Under the pieces are notes generated by a model. That model was not told where the DNA came from. It did no database searches and saw only the letters and a list, made by a program, of their open reading frames with translations. Positions 46,993 to 59,040 of a stretch of DNA of 64,000 nt are shown here, in pieces. The stretch is from Pyrus communis (taxonomy: Eukaryota; Streptophyta; Magnoliopsida; Rosales; Rosaceae): assembly GCF_963583255.1 (NCBI RefSeq), contig NC_084804.1, positions 28,399,061 through 28,463,060 of the forward strand, written 5' to 3'. The position numbers and the translations under genes were made by a program. Within the stretch, counting starts at the first letter, position 1. Every line of letters starts with the position of its first letter.

Positions 46993-47830
46993 AGCTGTAC
47001 GGTGTTCGAAGCTTCGCCCTCGGCTAGGGTTCCAGTTGAGCTCCGGCTAGGGATTCTCAATGTAGGTGAAGGACGAGGCACCATGAATCGGGCCCGACGT
47101 GACCCACACGCGCCTCCAAGAAATTGGCAGAGAGAGAGAGAGAGGGACGAAGAAGCTTTGCGTAGAGAGGTTAGGGTATGTGGGATTTTACCCTTATTCT
47201 GAGCGAGGAACGAGAGGAGGACCAGGCCGCTTCTTAAAGGCGGCCAGATCTACCCGAGGACGTTTCGGGCACCTATATGACCGTCAATTGGGCTAGGACC
47301 GTTGATCCGACGGTAGAACATGAATTCCTTGCTGCCCGTGGAACTGACCGCGTGTTCTGGCAGGGACGGTAGGGATGGAAAAGGCGAGCGCACGTGGCCG
47401 AATGTGGACCGTTAGATTTCCAGCAAGGGTTTCCGCGAGGCGGGATCTGTAATTTGGAGTTTGATTTGGGAGTGAATTTGGAATGAATGTTTCGTGCATT
47501 TAGGGCTTTTCCAAAGTGAAGCGTGGGGTCCACATCCGATGACGTGGACTGGGCTGGGTCATGTGGGACTGTGCGTTCCGCCGTAAACGAGAAGTTAAGC
47601 ACACGCGCAGTGAGGGGGGCAGTGATCCCGTGCGAGACTCCCTTTGGTTTTCAAGGGCACTTTGGTAAATGCAAACGAGAAACGGGGTTACGAGAAACGG
47701 CAATTTATATCCAGCCTCGTAGCGACACCTGAAACGACAAGAGTTTCACGCTCAGAAAAAATTTAAAACAATAATAAAAGAACACCTGCGCTTTAATTTT
47801 TTTTTCTTTTTTAAAAGAAATTCCTCAAAA
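46993..47830 (-). promoter_or_regulatory. GTE gene leader and promoter region
   Basis: A noticeably less AT-rich stretch with a short GA run (47127-47152, CT on the coding strand, as in plant leaders). Several open frames overlap on both strands because of base composition; none shows a domain. I see no clear TATA box, which is usual for broadly expressed plant genes. Confidence 0.45.
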
Positions 47831-49170
47831 TATAAGCCCTGTTATTAGATCTAGCATTCGTGTTGTGTTTCTCGTTAGCTTAACAGGTCGTATTGTATAA
47901 TAGCTGTTAAAGTAAACGGGTAATATGACCCAACTCGAAATCAACCAGTTAAGATTATCAGGTAATATGACCCAACCCGTTACCTGTTAAGAAAAATATA
48001 TTTTAAATCAATAAAAATGAAAATGAAAAACATAATTTGACCCAAAAAAATGTAAAACATAATACTAAATTCGTATATACATACTAAATTTCAGAGTTGA
48101 CCCTTTTATGAAAACTGTAAAACTTTTCATAACGAGTGATTACGTTTTTCACACTTCTACAATAATTTTTATTAATTTTATTAATTTTGCACTCAAATAA
48201 AAAACATTGTTCATGAGATTTGGAGGGTTTCAAAAATCTAAACGACCATGTAACCATCGTCTAAACATTGAGGATGCAATTATGAACGTTTATTATGCTT
48301 TCACAGCTTTCAGACTTATACATTAATGATTATCATAACTCCTTAAAAATACTATTCATGAGAGTTTGTATGATTTTAAAAATTCAAACGATCATATATC
48401 CATTCTCAAAGCGTAAAGGATGCGACTACGAGCGTTTGTATATTTTTTTTATATTTTTAGCACATGTAAATTAATTATTATAATTTTTTTTTATGTGTTT
48501 GGTATTTTTAAATTACTTGATATTTCTATTTTTAATGTGTTTTATTGTCACATCCCGACCCGGGATCCAACACATCATGGGCCCGCTCCACCATCGTAGC
48601 ACGATATTGTCCGTTTTGGGCCTCGACCACGACCTCACGGTTTTGTTTCTATGAACTCACACGAAAACTTCCTAGTGCCTCACTTGCTACTCGAAGTCAG
48701 TGAGCTCCCAAAAGGCCTCGTGCTAAGTAGGGATGTGAATATACATATAAGGATCACTCCCCTAGACGATGTGGGATGTTACATTTATGATTTTTAATCT
48801 CAATATTTACCTCTAATATACTATAAAAATAAATAAATAAATAAAACTTAAATTTTAAAATTTATATAGAATAATAATTAATAAACAATATATACATATT
48901 CATTATATAAATTGCATTTTATAGTAAGTTTTTTTTAGTAGTTTAAAAAATTAAAATCATCAAAATAACTTTTTTTCTTATCATGTCGAAACAAGTTACC
49001 TGCGTGTCACTATCGTGTAAACTTGTTAAGGATCTGTTATTAACGGGTTATTATCGTGTGACCCAATAATGGCCCGATTAGTTATCGTGTTGACCCGAAA
49101 CCCGTTATTTTCGTGTCAATTACGTGTCGTGTTAACAGGTCGTGTAAGAAATTGTTATGTCTACCTCTTA
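47831..49170. mobile_element. Degenerate DNA-transposon-like repeat with ACGGGT/ACCCG words
   Basis: Both ends carry AACAGGTCGT and repeated ACCCGTTA/TAACGGGT words in opposite orientation (left near 47880-47990, right near 49020-49145), with AT-rich filler between. This fits a non-autonomous TIR element, possibly hAT. The exact ends and TSD were not resolved. A Cassandra LTR sits inside it. Confidence 0.4.
48546..48783 (-). mobile_element. Cassandra TRIM solo LTR, reverse orientation
   Basis: On the minus strand it starts TGTAACATCCCACATCG and ends GGGTCGGGATGTGACA, with GTGCTACGATGGTGGAGCGG inside, as in Cassandra LTRs. TTTAT flanks both sides (48541-48545 and 48784-48788). Cassandra LTRs normally carry a 5S rRNA-like Pol III promoter; here the segment between CTCACTGACTTCGAGT and AGGAAGTTTTCGTGTG is shortened and most 5S-like sequence is gone. 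No internal region or second LTR is present. Confidence 0.85.
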
Positions 49171-49281
49171 TGATCTTGTGCGCGTTAGTGTATGGTTGAA
49201 TAATAATGGTCCGCAAGTCTAGAGAAATGAGTGAGATTAATTAATTTGGATAATTGTAATTGGAAGCGCAGGTTTGGTTGT

Positions 49282-49478
49282 GTGTTTTTTTCTGTTTTTT
49301 TTTTTATTATTAATTTTAGTACAACGATATATTTTAAAATAAAAAAATAGAATGTTTCACTTAAGTCACACAATAGGCAACCTAATTTAATATTAAATTT
49401 GTCATTTACAAGATTCAAACCTAAGACTTCTCAGTTATAAATGAAGAAGAATATCATCAGACCATAGCATTAAATGGC
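49282..49478 (-). mobile_element. SINE-like element, copy 2 (reverse)
   Basis: Reverse-oriented member of the family at 54857-55035, with a T tract at its left (3') end. Flanks GGTTTGGTTGT (49271-49281) and GGTTCGGTTGT (49479-49489) form an 11-bp TSD with one change. Confidence 0.72.
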
Positions 49479-49598
49479 GGTTCGGTTGTTAATTATGGTA
49501 AAATAGTTGTATTGATACGTTTGTATTTATTCATAAAAATAAAATATTAAGATTCTTAGAACTGCATCATTTAGCAACATGATTTGGACAAAAAGAGA

Positions 49599-49828
49599 GG
49601 GAGAATGATTCTCTCCCCTCCTAATTACTATCCCCTTCTCTTTCATTTTGTTCACTCCTATTTAAACAGTCATGATAAAGTCATATCACCATCTTATTTG
49701 AAATTTTTATATATAAAAAAATAAAAAAAAATAAAAAACAAAAAATAAAAAAGACAAAAAGACGAAAAAAAAAAGTGAGAGGAGGGAATGGAATGGGATG
49801 ATAATAAGAGGAGAGAGAATTCTACTCC
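49599..49828. mobile_element. MITE-like inverted repeat
   Basis: GAGAATGATTCTCTCCCCTC at the left is matched by an inverted, imperfect copy ending AGAGAGAATTCTAC at the right, around an A-rich core. No coding capacity. TSD not resolved. Confidence 0.45.
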
Positions 49829-49878
49829 AAAAGTGAGTGGTCTATTTAAGGAAAGAGAAATGTTAAGAAGATTTTTTT

Positions 49879-50003
49879 AAAGTGTGACTTTTCATGGACT
49901 TTCCGTCACCTTATGTTTTGGCATAATGTTTTATAATGTTGACACGTAAATTGTGGAAAAAAAAACATGAAGTGACAGAGAGTTCATACAAAATCTCACT
50001 TTT
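49879..50003. mobile_element. Small palindromic MITE
   Basis: The left end AAAGTGTGACTTTTCATGGA and the inverted right end (AAAGTGAGATTTTGTATGAA on the minus strand) continue into TCCGTCACCTTATG / TCTGTCACTTCATG, so almost the whole 125 bp can fold into one hairpin. Confidence 0.55.
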
Positions 50004-51319
50004 AAGACAACCTTTGGGTGTTGAATTTGGAAATTGGATTTGAGAGTTGAAATGATGGAAATTGGATTTGAGTGTTGAATTTATATTTCCACGATGCTTA
50101 TTTGATAATTTATAGAAACAATATTGTTAGTGAAACACCTAATTCATATAAGATGGATTAATGAACCTTTGAATTGGTAATTACATAAGATCTACACAAT
50201 TTTCCAGCAGCCATGCCAAGTCGTGAGAGAAAGAGAACCTTGTGATTTTTAAAAATTTATAGTTTTTCAAATTAATTTTTTATTAATTAAGATATAAAAT
50301 TGAAAATAAGAAATTGTACTAATGCAACAATGCTTAACACTTGGCAAGTTATAAACGATGTGATATTGCAACTCAGCATGATTTAATGACAAGTTAAGTC
50401 ACACACAAGGTTTTTTCCCAATACGAAAGTGATAAACAAATCCCAATAATTAATATCTCGTTATATAATGAAGTGTTTTAATTAGTGTGTTTGGATCGAG
50501 AAAATAAATTTGTAAAATGTAATAACTGCATTCAATCCGTCCCCTACTCATTCCAAAAACGAAGCATCTGCTTGAAATGACATAGCTTCGACCCATTAAT
50601 CTTGCAATGTGACTTTTAAAATATGTTCGAAAGTGTTGACTAGTAGGCTCAAAATAATCTTGCCCAGTGTGATTTCTACTACACTAAGTAAAAGGTACTC
50701 CAGTAGCATTTAAAGAAATCAAATGTCCATCTCTTAAAAAATTTGTAAAATTTGTCATGTACATATTCAGATTTCTATCCCCTTCCACTTTCTCATCCAT
50801 ATTAACAATACTTTAAAGTCCCCTATGCAATTAAGTCCTAAACACTCACATTTTTTTTTCATACAAACTAAATCAGATATCGGAGATCTATTGGCCAAAC
50901 CCACCCCCCCAAAACCTCGTGGGCGCATGAGGATTTGATTCGTAGAGATTGAAGACGACATATTTTTGCTACTGCAATCCTACTATCGATTTAAGTAAAA
51001 ACTATGTTAATCAATAATTTAGCTTCTAAATGCTATTAATTCACACTAAATTACATCCTGATCTCGGTCTCCTAATTATTTGATCATCAAATCATATGTA
51101 ATTAGAAGTAGTTCAAGCATTCCTAGCACAAAACCAAAAAGGTGAAAATAATTTAGAGATGGCTAATACATAGAGATGCAGCAAATTATTTATATACTAT
51201 AAAGTTTGGTTAGGGAAAATGGCTATACATATGTATGCATCGATCATATCGAAACCTAAATATATTCTTCAGATTGTACATAAACACATAGCAAATAATA
51301 TGATTATCACCAGCAAAAG
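50004..51319. other. Intergenic DNA, no gene seen
   Basis: AT-rich sequence with short frames only and no recognisable repeat ends. Confidence 0.45.
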
Positions 51320-51331
51320 AAGGATCGATCA

Positions 51332-52418
51332 CTAGCTTAACCAAGCGCCTTTTTCCATCAGTCTATGGGGGTTTTTCTCTCTGGTTGTGAGAGTTTTTAA
51401 CAGCTTCAGTTTCTCCCCCTCTCTTCCTTCTTCCTCCTCTCCCTTCATCAGTCTTTCCCTCCGATTACCGTTTTGAGAGTCGACGGCCGGGGAATTTCCT
51501 TTTTACTTTATGCGTTTCTTTCTCATCCTAGTCCCCATCTTGCAATCCATTTCCCTCAAGCCTAGACCTTCCATATTTCCACCACCAACCTGTAGATCCG
51601 ACCATTTCCATCATTTTCTTCCTACCATCTTCATTTTCCCTTAACCAAACATCAAATCTTAAAGTTTTTGGGCTGCTTCTATTTGATGGGGATTAAGATT
51701 TTATCAGATGTTTTTACTTTTGAGCCCACTGTTTTTATGTCTTCTTGTATCTATTTATTGCTGGTGTCGTTCTCCAACCTTACAACATTTGTGGATTTCA
51801 CATCTACGGTGGTGGATTTAGTTCAAGGGTCATGTTGCACCCATCTTTGATCGATTGAGGATGATGCCGGTTGCTAGCTCCTGTTGGATGCTACAACACC
51901 ATCATCTCAAGATCTACTGTCGAGGCTTCAGTCTCCTCTTTGATGCTCGGGCCTCTGCTGGCGGCAATAACATGAAGGTTGCAGAAGATGTTAAGGTTTC
52001 TTTGTCTTTTGGTTTTTTTTTTTTCTGTTATGGGCTCCAATGTCTAAATTGGGCTGTTACTTTTTCATTTAGATCTCATCTAGATCCAAATTGTAAGGAT
52101 CCTCACATTTTAATCATTCATCATATATCATGCGGTCAGAAATCATTTAACTTTCTTTATTTAAAATTAAATACAAATAGTACCTGATGAAAATTGATCG
52201 CACGATGCATGATAAACGATTAGGATGTGAAGATTTCTAGGATCCCCACAAAGAGGATCCGAAGAGGATCTTTATCCCTTACTTCTGTTTATATGGAGGA
52301 TCCAATCCAATGTCTTGTGCTTACTTTTGTATTTGGACCTTCTTTGCTGTAGTTTTTCTTTGTTGGTAATGAAGTTACCTTTGACCACAAAAAAAAAAAA
52401 AAAAAAAAAAAAAAAAAC
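51332..52418 (+). mobile_element. LINE-like non-autonomous retroelement, copy 2, 12-bp TSD
   Basis: AAGGATCGATCA occurs at 51320-51331 and 52419-52430. The body begins with a C/T-rich section sharing GGTTGTGAGAGTTTTTAACA with copy 1 (25652-26633) and ends TTTGTTGGTAATGAAGTTAC followed by about 30 A. The long A tail and clean TSD show target-primed reverse transcription. No RT frame is present. Confidence 0.86.
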
Positions 52419-52464
52419 AAGGATCGATCAACTAACACGGCAATAATCATATAGTTTGGTAGTT

Positions 52465-54730
52465 TTTTTTTTCTTTTTTATGTACAAACGATATTATTTA
52501 CTGTGATACCCTGTCATAAATTTGTTGTATATTTTATATTATCGAATGTATGAAATTACCAAATTGCTCTTGAGGCATGAACGTTGACTTTCGTTGATCG
52601 TCTCAACGTAACGCGTATGACTAATTTTCTTAGTTTATTCTTATCGTACTCATCGCCATGTACGCATGGACGTAAACGGATTCAAATTTGGACTTGTAAC
52701 GAAGATTTTACGTTAAGAAATGTCGAATGCTTTTTAAATATTTCATGTTTTGTCTTTAACGACCTCAATGTGTGAGCCACTGGGGCCCACAATGGATTCT
52801 TGTCCCCCAATCCCCTCCCTTTTCCCCTGTGACCCTCTCTTCCATCTTCCCTTTATTGTTTTCTGAAAAATATCTCTCTTTTTAAGCTCTCTCTCTTGGC
52901 CCTCTCCTTTCTCTCTTAAACCAACCCTCCCCGAAGGCACAAGCACATAACAACAAACAACAATAACCATGACTACACCACCACCGTCCCTTGTAGTTCA
53001 TGTGAGTTCTTGAACCAGAAAAGAAAACAAAAATCATTTGAAAACCCTTCCCCAAGCTACACTGTGCAAGGAACTTCTCCGGCGAATTCTCGCCATTTCC
53101 GACGAAGGTAAGCCTCGAATTTGGTCCCTATCATTGTAGATCGTGTCTAGGTTCACGATTAGTAAGTTTTTTGGTGGTTTTGGTGGTGTAGAAGCAGGGA
53201 AATGCTCAAAGAAAGTCACTGTGCAAATCTGGAATTTTCCAAACTGTAGTCATTTGGCCATTTTCTAGCCATTTTTCCAGCTAACTTCAGCCACCACTCG
53301 GTCCCAACTTGGTATGAATCTCTTCTCCACATTCCTAACTACATTTTGTCTTTTCAATCACTTGATTTGGACTTGTATCAAGCTTGGAATGGGCTCTTGA
53401 ACTTGGAGATTCCCAGATTTTCAAAGGTGGCGCGTGGAGGGCTACCATGGCCGGCACATGGAGCACAATCGTCTTTGTTGGAGGTATTATGCTCCGCCGT
53501 CCATGGCGGTGCTGAAAATTTTTCTAGCATGTGCAGTAGCCCATGGCAGCGAGTGGGGGAACTTAAGGTTCCCCTTAGGTTTTTCAACGTCCTGAATCTA
53601 ATTACGATGTCCGTTTTTCCAAATTCAGTTATTTTAGTAGAGTTTTATTAATTGGTCCCTTTATGTGTTTAGGTGCGTTTGTTAGTGGCGTTTCTATCCT
53701 CCCTAGTTCGAACGGTTGTTCGACGACGAAGTATCTGTGAGTGGACCCCTTCCAAAATGAATGATTTAATTACTAGAAATGCATACATGAAAAGCATGAT
53801 TTTATGACTACGTTTTTTAAACGTTTATGAGTAAATCGGAATTACACTTTATGAAATATCAAGCTTTATCAAATTTACGTTATTGAGGTACTAATGAATG
53901 TGATTTATGATATGATGCTGGAGCTATTTGAGCTCCGATGAGATATATTTTGGAAAGATTATGTTCATGATTTTATGTGTTTACTTAGTGGATATTCATA
54001 CATATGTGCCTTCAGGCGGGCGAAGTAGTGCCTTCGAGCGAATGATATACATGCCTTCAAGCGGAAGATATTTATATATGCCTTCGGGCAATTGTGATAC
54101 CACTACTAAGCTCACCTTATAAGATATATGTTTTATGAAGGTTTTATGACATGTTAAGGTTTTCGGAAAACCTATTACTTATTTGTTATATGAGTTTTTC
54201 TAAAATTGGGGGTTAGTACGTTTGAAGAGTAATTGTTTTAGTATTACTTATATATAAACTTGGTCCACTCATATTTTGTTTTGCGCCCCCCTCAGTACCT
54301 AGGAACGAGGCATACGATATGAGCTATGAGGCATTCCCATATCAGTGAATTTGTGTCCTCCTCTCTGCATAGGACATCTCTTGTAATTGCACTTTCTAAT
54401 ATTCCTTCTGCTTGTATTTCGAATTAGTAGTATGCTTTGAACATGTCATGCACTATCACTTTTAATTTGTTGGCAGTTGAATATTATATTTTATTAAGGT
54501 TTGTACTTGACTACTTTATTGCATTGTCAGCTAGCACGTGGCCATCCCGTTGTCCTTCAGACACCGGGATCAAGGTGTGTCATTTACACTAAGGGGGTTG
54601 GAGAGTGGGTTAAGCCTCACAATAGATTATCAATAATGTGGTTCAAATTCACCTTTAGTGAGAATTGAACTTAAGACTTTTCATTTACAAGTGAAGAGAA
54701 ATATCACTAGACCGTAATACTAAGTGACAT
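52465..54730 (-). mobile_element. SINE-like element, copy 3 (reverse), split by a Gypsy solo LTR
   Basis: The SINE occupies 52465-52501 and 54588-54730 (180 bp in total). ATATAGTTTGGTAGTT flanks both ends (52449-52464 and 54731-54746), a 16-bp TSD. The LTR at 52502-54582, with its own TSD, interrupts it near its 3' end. Confidence 0.82.
52502..54582 (+). mobile_element. Gypsy (Tekay/Del-like) solo LTR inside a SINE
   Basis: It begins TGTGATACCCTGTC, ends GGGATCAAGGTGTGTCA, and has a perfect TTTAC duplication at 52497-52501 and 54583-54587. Its right third (CCTAGGAACGAGGCATACGA, then AATATTCCTTCTGCTTG) matches the minus strand of 15038-17682. It holds short GCCTTCGGGC-like repeats at 54005-54095. 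No coding domains. Confidence 0.88.
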
Positions 54731-54746
54731 ATATAGTTTGGTAGTT

Positions 54747-54840
54747 AGAAAAGAATAAAATAACAAGTAAAATACGCACGTACTTACCTTGAAGAGGTGG
54801 ACAAGGGTAACCATACTTATGCTCATTCATCTCCAACACA
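54747..54840. other. Short intergenic spacer
   Basis: Sequence between two SINE-like insertions. Nothing recognised. Confidence 0.4.
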
Positions 54841-54856
54841 ACACAATGATCGAGTG

Positions 54857-55035
54857 CCACTCAATACTACGATCTGGTGGTATTTCTCTTCAATTGTAAG
54901 TGAGAGGTCTTGGGTTCAAATCTCATGTATGGCGAATTCGACATCAAATTAGATTACCCATTGTGCAGCTTAGCCAAACTCTTTCTTCCCTTAATGTAAA
55001 ATATATCGTTTTACTATAAAAAAAAAAATAAATAA
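54857..55035 (+). mobile_element. SINE-like element, copy 4
   Basis: 179 bp flanked by ACACAATGATCGAGTG (54841-54856) and ACACAATGGTCGAGTG (55036-55051), a 16-bp TSD with one change. A B-box-like GGTTCAAATCT lies about 57 bp from the start, and the element ends in an A-rich tail. The size, tail and TSD support a Pol III-derived SINE. Confidence 0.82.
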
Positions 55036-55139
55036 ACACAATGGTCGAGTGAAAACACCAGATCGGAGAAGCACTAACTACATATATTTTGATAAGTTTA
55101 TATAAATATGGTTCAGGTACTCATATAGATATTTACGTC

Positions 55140-56444
55140 TGTGACGACCCGTCCTGAATAAATATATATTTTCTCCTAGAATGTGTGAAAATGACGACTA
55201 TGCCCTCGTTGGCTTGGTGACGTGGATGTACATATATAGTTTTAAATTATTTTTCTTGCTGATGTGATAAAATTGTACTTGATGCCACGAGAGCGTTGAC
55301 GCGAGTTAAGGCCGAATCGGGTTCGTAGCGAAAATGTTACTAAGGAATAAGTGAAGTTTGGGTTGGTTTATTTTTAGTTGGACTCAATTGTTTGAGCCCT
55401 AAACATTGTAGCCCATCTAGGCCTTGAGACCCTTTTATTTCTAACATATCCCGTGACATACACACACATACACACGTGCCAAACCCTTCCCCCTCTCCTT
55501 CTTTCTCGAACCCTCTTTCTCATCCTGACAACCATAGACCAATTATGCAGAAAACCCTCCAAACCTCACGGATTGACCTTTCTAAGACCATCATCACTCT
55601 TCTCTTGACTTCACAAGACTGGTGGTACCAATGGTTTGAAGAAAAGACGTCAGGAACCCGAGAACTCGCGAGCTCCGGTGGGGTAGAAGTTACTTTGACG
55701 TGATCATCAAGATTTTTCAAGGTTTTAAGGTCCAAAAAGGGTCCTAACCAACTCTATTGGGATCCTAGGTTAGTTTTGAAGTGACTTGGATATCGGAATA
55801 GGCTAGTTCGCAGAGTTGCAGACCTTGCCGGAATTTCGAAGGATTTTCCGACTACTTTTCATCTGTTTTAGGACTTCAAATAGGTAAGGTTATGTTCTCC
55901 TTGTTGAGAGGTTCAAGTCCATATAAGATTTGTGGAATTTGGTTGAAAAATGAATGAGAAAATGAAGTTTTAAAATTTTCCAGAATTTGGCATTGCAGAC
56001 GGCGGCCGGCGACGGCTCCATGCGAGTCACTAGAAAATGAAGAGGAATATTCCGTCAACCTTGACGGAATATACTGACGGCGTCAGGTAATTTTAACGAA
56101 ATATTCCCTAACGCCGTTAGGGATTCTGTCAGCGTGCTAGGCACGTGCCTACGCGTATGGTTGTGCCTTGGCCGACGCGTGAGACACCAGAAATATTTTC
56201 TAAAAATATGGGGATGCTCGTGGTGTTGAGTTGGCCACGATGGTATATTCAAACACCTTAATTGAGCAACGTATGAGAAGTTATTACATAGTTTCGGTTA
56301 TGTGCTTAAAATTAAAATTAACGTTAAATTAGTTGTTTCACATATAGATGAGATGTTTCTGGAGGACGAGCGTAGCCAGGCGAGACTTAAGGGTGACGAT
56401 CTTGCTACATATTAGTGAGTGGGCTTTTGGTTTTCTATATATAC

Positions 56445-56493
<49 letters not shown>

Positions 56494-57572
56494 TTCCATT
56501 TTCCCAGGAATGGTTTTAAATGGATTTACATTTTTAAATACCATGTCAATTGCATTACATTTTAGTATATGCATTAGTATAGATATGAATATTATTGCAT
56601 GACACTGTGAACACCCAGGTAAGCTTCAGGTGAGTGCATATTGATGATAGTAATTGCAGTGTGTAATGTTATGTTTATATGCATTTACTGTTCATTATTC
56701 TGCACCCCGGTGTTAGTGCTCTGCCCGAGGCCAGGGTCTAGCCTTCACGTGATCGTTCACCTCCCACACCACACACTCACCTTGGATCCAAGCCAGGTGC
56801 CAGCCTGTCGTACAGACCACATTAGGTGGTTCCGACTCATAGGTGACTTGCGATACTTCGCACATCCTTCACGTGATCATAGCACTTGAGCGTATCTATT
56901 TACACCCAGCCTGTCGTACATACCACATTAGGTGGTTCCGACTCGTGTGCAAGAATTGGTAGATGAGCTATAGGCTTAGCCATACAAGTCACATTAGGTG
57001 ACTCCGACTAGCATATCAGTTTACATTGAATTATTTCACATGGCTTACTTATTTCATTGCTGAGATACTTGACATGGCATATACTTGGTTTTCTCTACTC
57101 TTGAGCATGATTTCTATATACATATGTATTACTAATTTTTGGGAAATTATACGGTTTTTACGGTGAGGGGTTATTATTTTTGGAAAGAGAAATGGTTTTA
57201 AAAAGTTTTGTTTTTGCCCACTCATGTTTTCTGCTTTACGCCCCTCTAAGTTCTAGTTAGTCGTTCATGTTGGTGGCTTACGAGGACTCTACAACAGTTC
57301 TGACAGACTTCAATTAATGTAGGAACTTTATTTCATAACCTGTGTAATTAATACTTGGCCTGTTTGACTGCACTTAGATTACCTATGCTCTGAATATGTG
57401 TATTTACACTTTAAATACCTTCACTCACACTTATATATTTGTCTAGTGTAAGTTAGCTAGTTTGGTTTTTGTTCACCCACATTTACTTAACACTATCACT
57501 TCTGCATTGCGCACATGGCCACGTCACCCTCACGTGACCGCCATCATGCCTCGATTTCGGTTGGGTGTGTCA
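55140..57572 (+). repeat. 5' LTR of the Gypsy element
   Basis: 2433 bp from TGTGACGACCCGTCC to GGTTGGGTGTGTCA. It contains a (TA)n run at 56456-56490 and, at 56816-57009, three hairpin units: ACCAC/GTGGT twice and GTCAC/GTGAC, all around ATTAG and each followed by TCCGACT. Confidence 0.9.
56456..56490. repeat. (TA)n microsatellite in the 5' LTR
   Basis: About 17 TA units following a short GT run. The TA run is absent from the visible part of the 3' LTR because that part stops before the equivalent position. Confidence 0.9.
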
Positions 57573-57575
57573 GTT

Positions 57576-57590
57576 TGGTATCAATGCCAG
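57576..57590 (+). other. Primer-binding site of the Gypsy element
   Basis: TGGTATCAATGCCAG lies three bases after the CA end of the 5' LTR and fits initiator Met tRNA complementarity. Confidence 0.7.
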
Positions 57591-57652
57591 GTTTGGCAAT
57601 CCTGTATATTTTGTGGGTGTTCTACTCATTTTGAATGTCTTATGTTAGAACC

Positions 57653-59010
57653 ATGCCACCACATAGAGAGCCACATACTTCCTCCGAGTCTAATTTTCTG
57701 GATATTACCCAACTTGTTGAAGCTATAGCTAATGCCATTCAGTCCACACTTCACCCTCCCTAGAGAACTCCCTTGGAGACTGTATATAACTTAAAGTTTA
57801 ATAATTTTGTTGGTACTGAAGGGCCCAAGGGAGCTGAGCATTAGCTCAATCATGTCGAGAAAACCTATCGGGTGCAGCGACAGAAGAATTTCCCTGAGGA
57901 TAGATGGGTCGAGACGACTACTTGGTTTTTGGGTTAGGAGGCTGCATCCTGGTAGAGACATGAATCTTTTTAGTTGTCACCGGAAGAAGCTGCAGATTGG
58001 GAGGTTTTTAAGCATCTATTCCAGAAGAGATTTGTATCTCCAGAGTATTTGGATCGTAAGAAGGAAGAATTCTCACGTTTGAAATAGGGGAAAATGTCAG
58101 CTAATGAGTACTATAGAAAGTTTACTAATTTGTCCCGATATTGTCCAGAGATTGCTGAAATACTTCGACGATTTAAGTGAGGTACTTGAAAGAAGTGGCG
58201 TTTTATGGCTACTACGACTTCCTGCTCTACATATCAGGAGTTTTATGAAGTTCTACTTCGGGTTGATGACTCTGAGAATGCTCCAGATGGTAGTGAGGAG
58301 GAAGAAGAAAAAGATAATAGCCAAAAGAAAAATAATAATAAAGATAAAGGACAATCATCACAGGGACCTCGCAAGACGCAGAGTTTTAAAAGAAGTGGTA
58401 TTGGTTCTGGTTCTTCTAATGGGGGTTTGAGTTCCACTGCGCTGCGGAGGTGCGGCTGTTCAGGAGGTTCTCGCTTCCAGAGACAGAGAGATTTTGGTGG
58501 TTTTGGTGGTCCATTCTACCGTAGATGTAATAGTCGACATTTTAGGGATTGTAAACAAGGCAACAAATGATGTTTTATTTGTGGTCAGACGGGACACCAG
58601 GCTAATCAGTGCCCTCAGAGCCAGTAGAAGCCCCAACCACTTGCCTTGCCACTATTAGTTCCTATTCAGCAAGTGCTAAGGCCTAGTGGTTATATCCCGA
58701 CAGGTTATGAGGGCGCATATCATTATCAGGAAGATATAGCCCCATATTCTGGAGGACCGTATCAGTACCTACACGATCTGTATCACCAGGGTGGTTACAC
58801 TCAATACCCATGAGGTTACACGCCATATCCACCATATCCAGGTGGTGGATCACAATGGTATCCAGGAAGGCTGTCCCAGAACATTGAGGTTACTTCTAGC
58901 AGTGCATGATCATCGAGGCAGCCTAATCAGCCTGGTCAAGACGTGGTTTGCAGGGATGTGGAAATCAAGCTAACAGAGGTCGTGGAGGACAGCAGTAGCC
59001 ATAGAGCCGT
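57653..59010 (+). pseudogene. Gypsy gag, broken
   Basis: ATG 57653 opens MPPHREPHTSSESN and is stopped by TAG at 57761. The retrotrans_gag region (FKHLFQKRFVSPEYLD near 58000, MSANEYYRKFTNLSRYCPEI near 58093) follows with further stops. A degraded CCHC-like block (CNSRHFRDC) near 58525 precedes a better one, CFICGQTGHQANQC, near 58575. A Gly/Tyr/Pro-rich tail follows. Confidence 0.85.
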
Positions 59011-59040
59011 GTTCATTGCATTATTCTGCATGATGCGTAG

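Noticed and set aside
47002..47732. Overlapping frames on both strands upstream of the GTE gene
   Set aside because: They are explained by high GC content. No splice-consistent gene model or domain was found.
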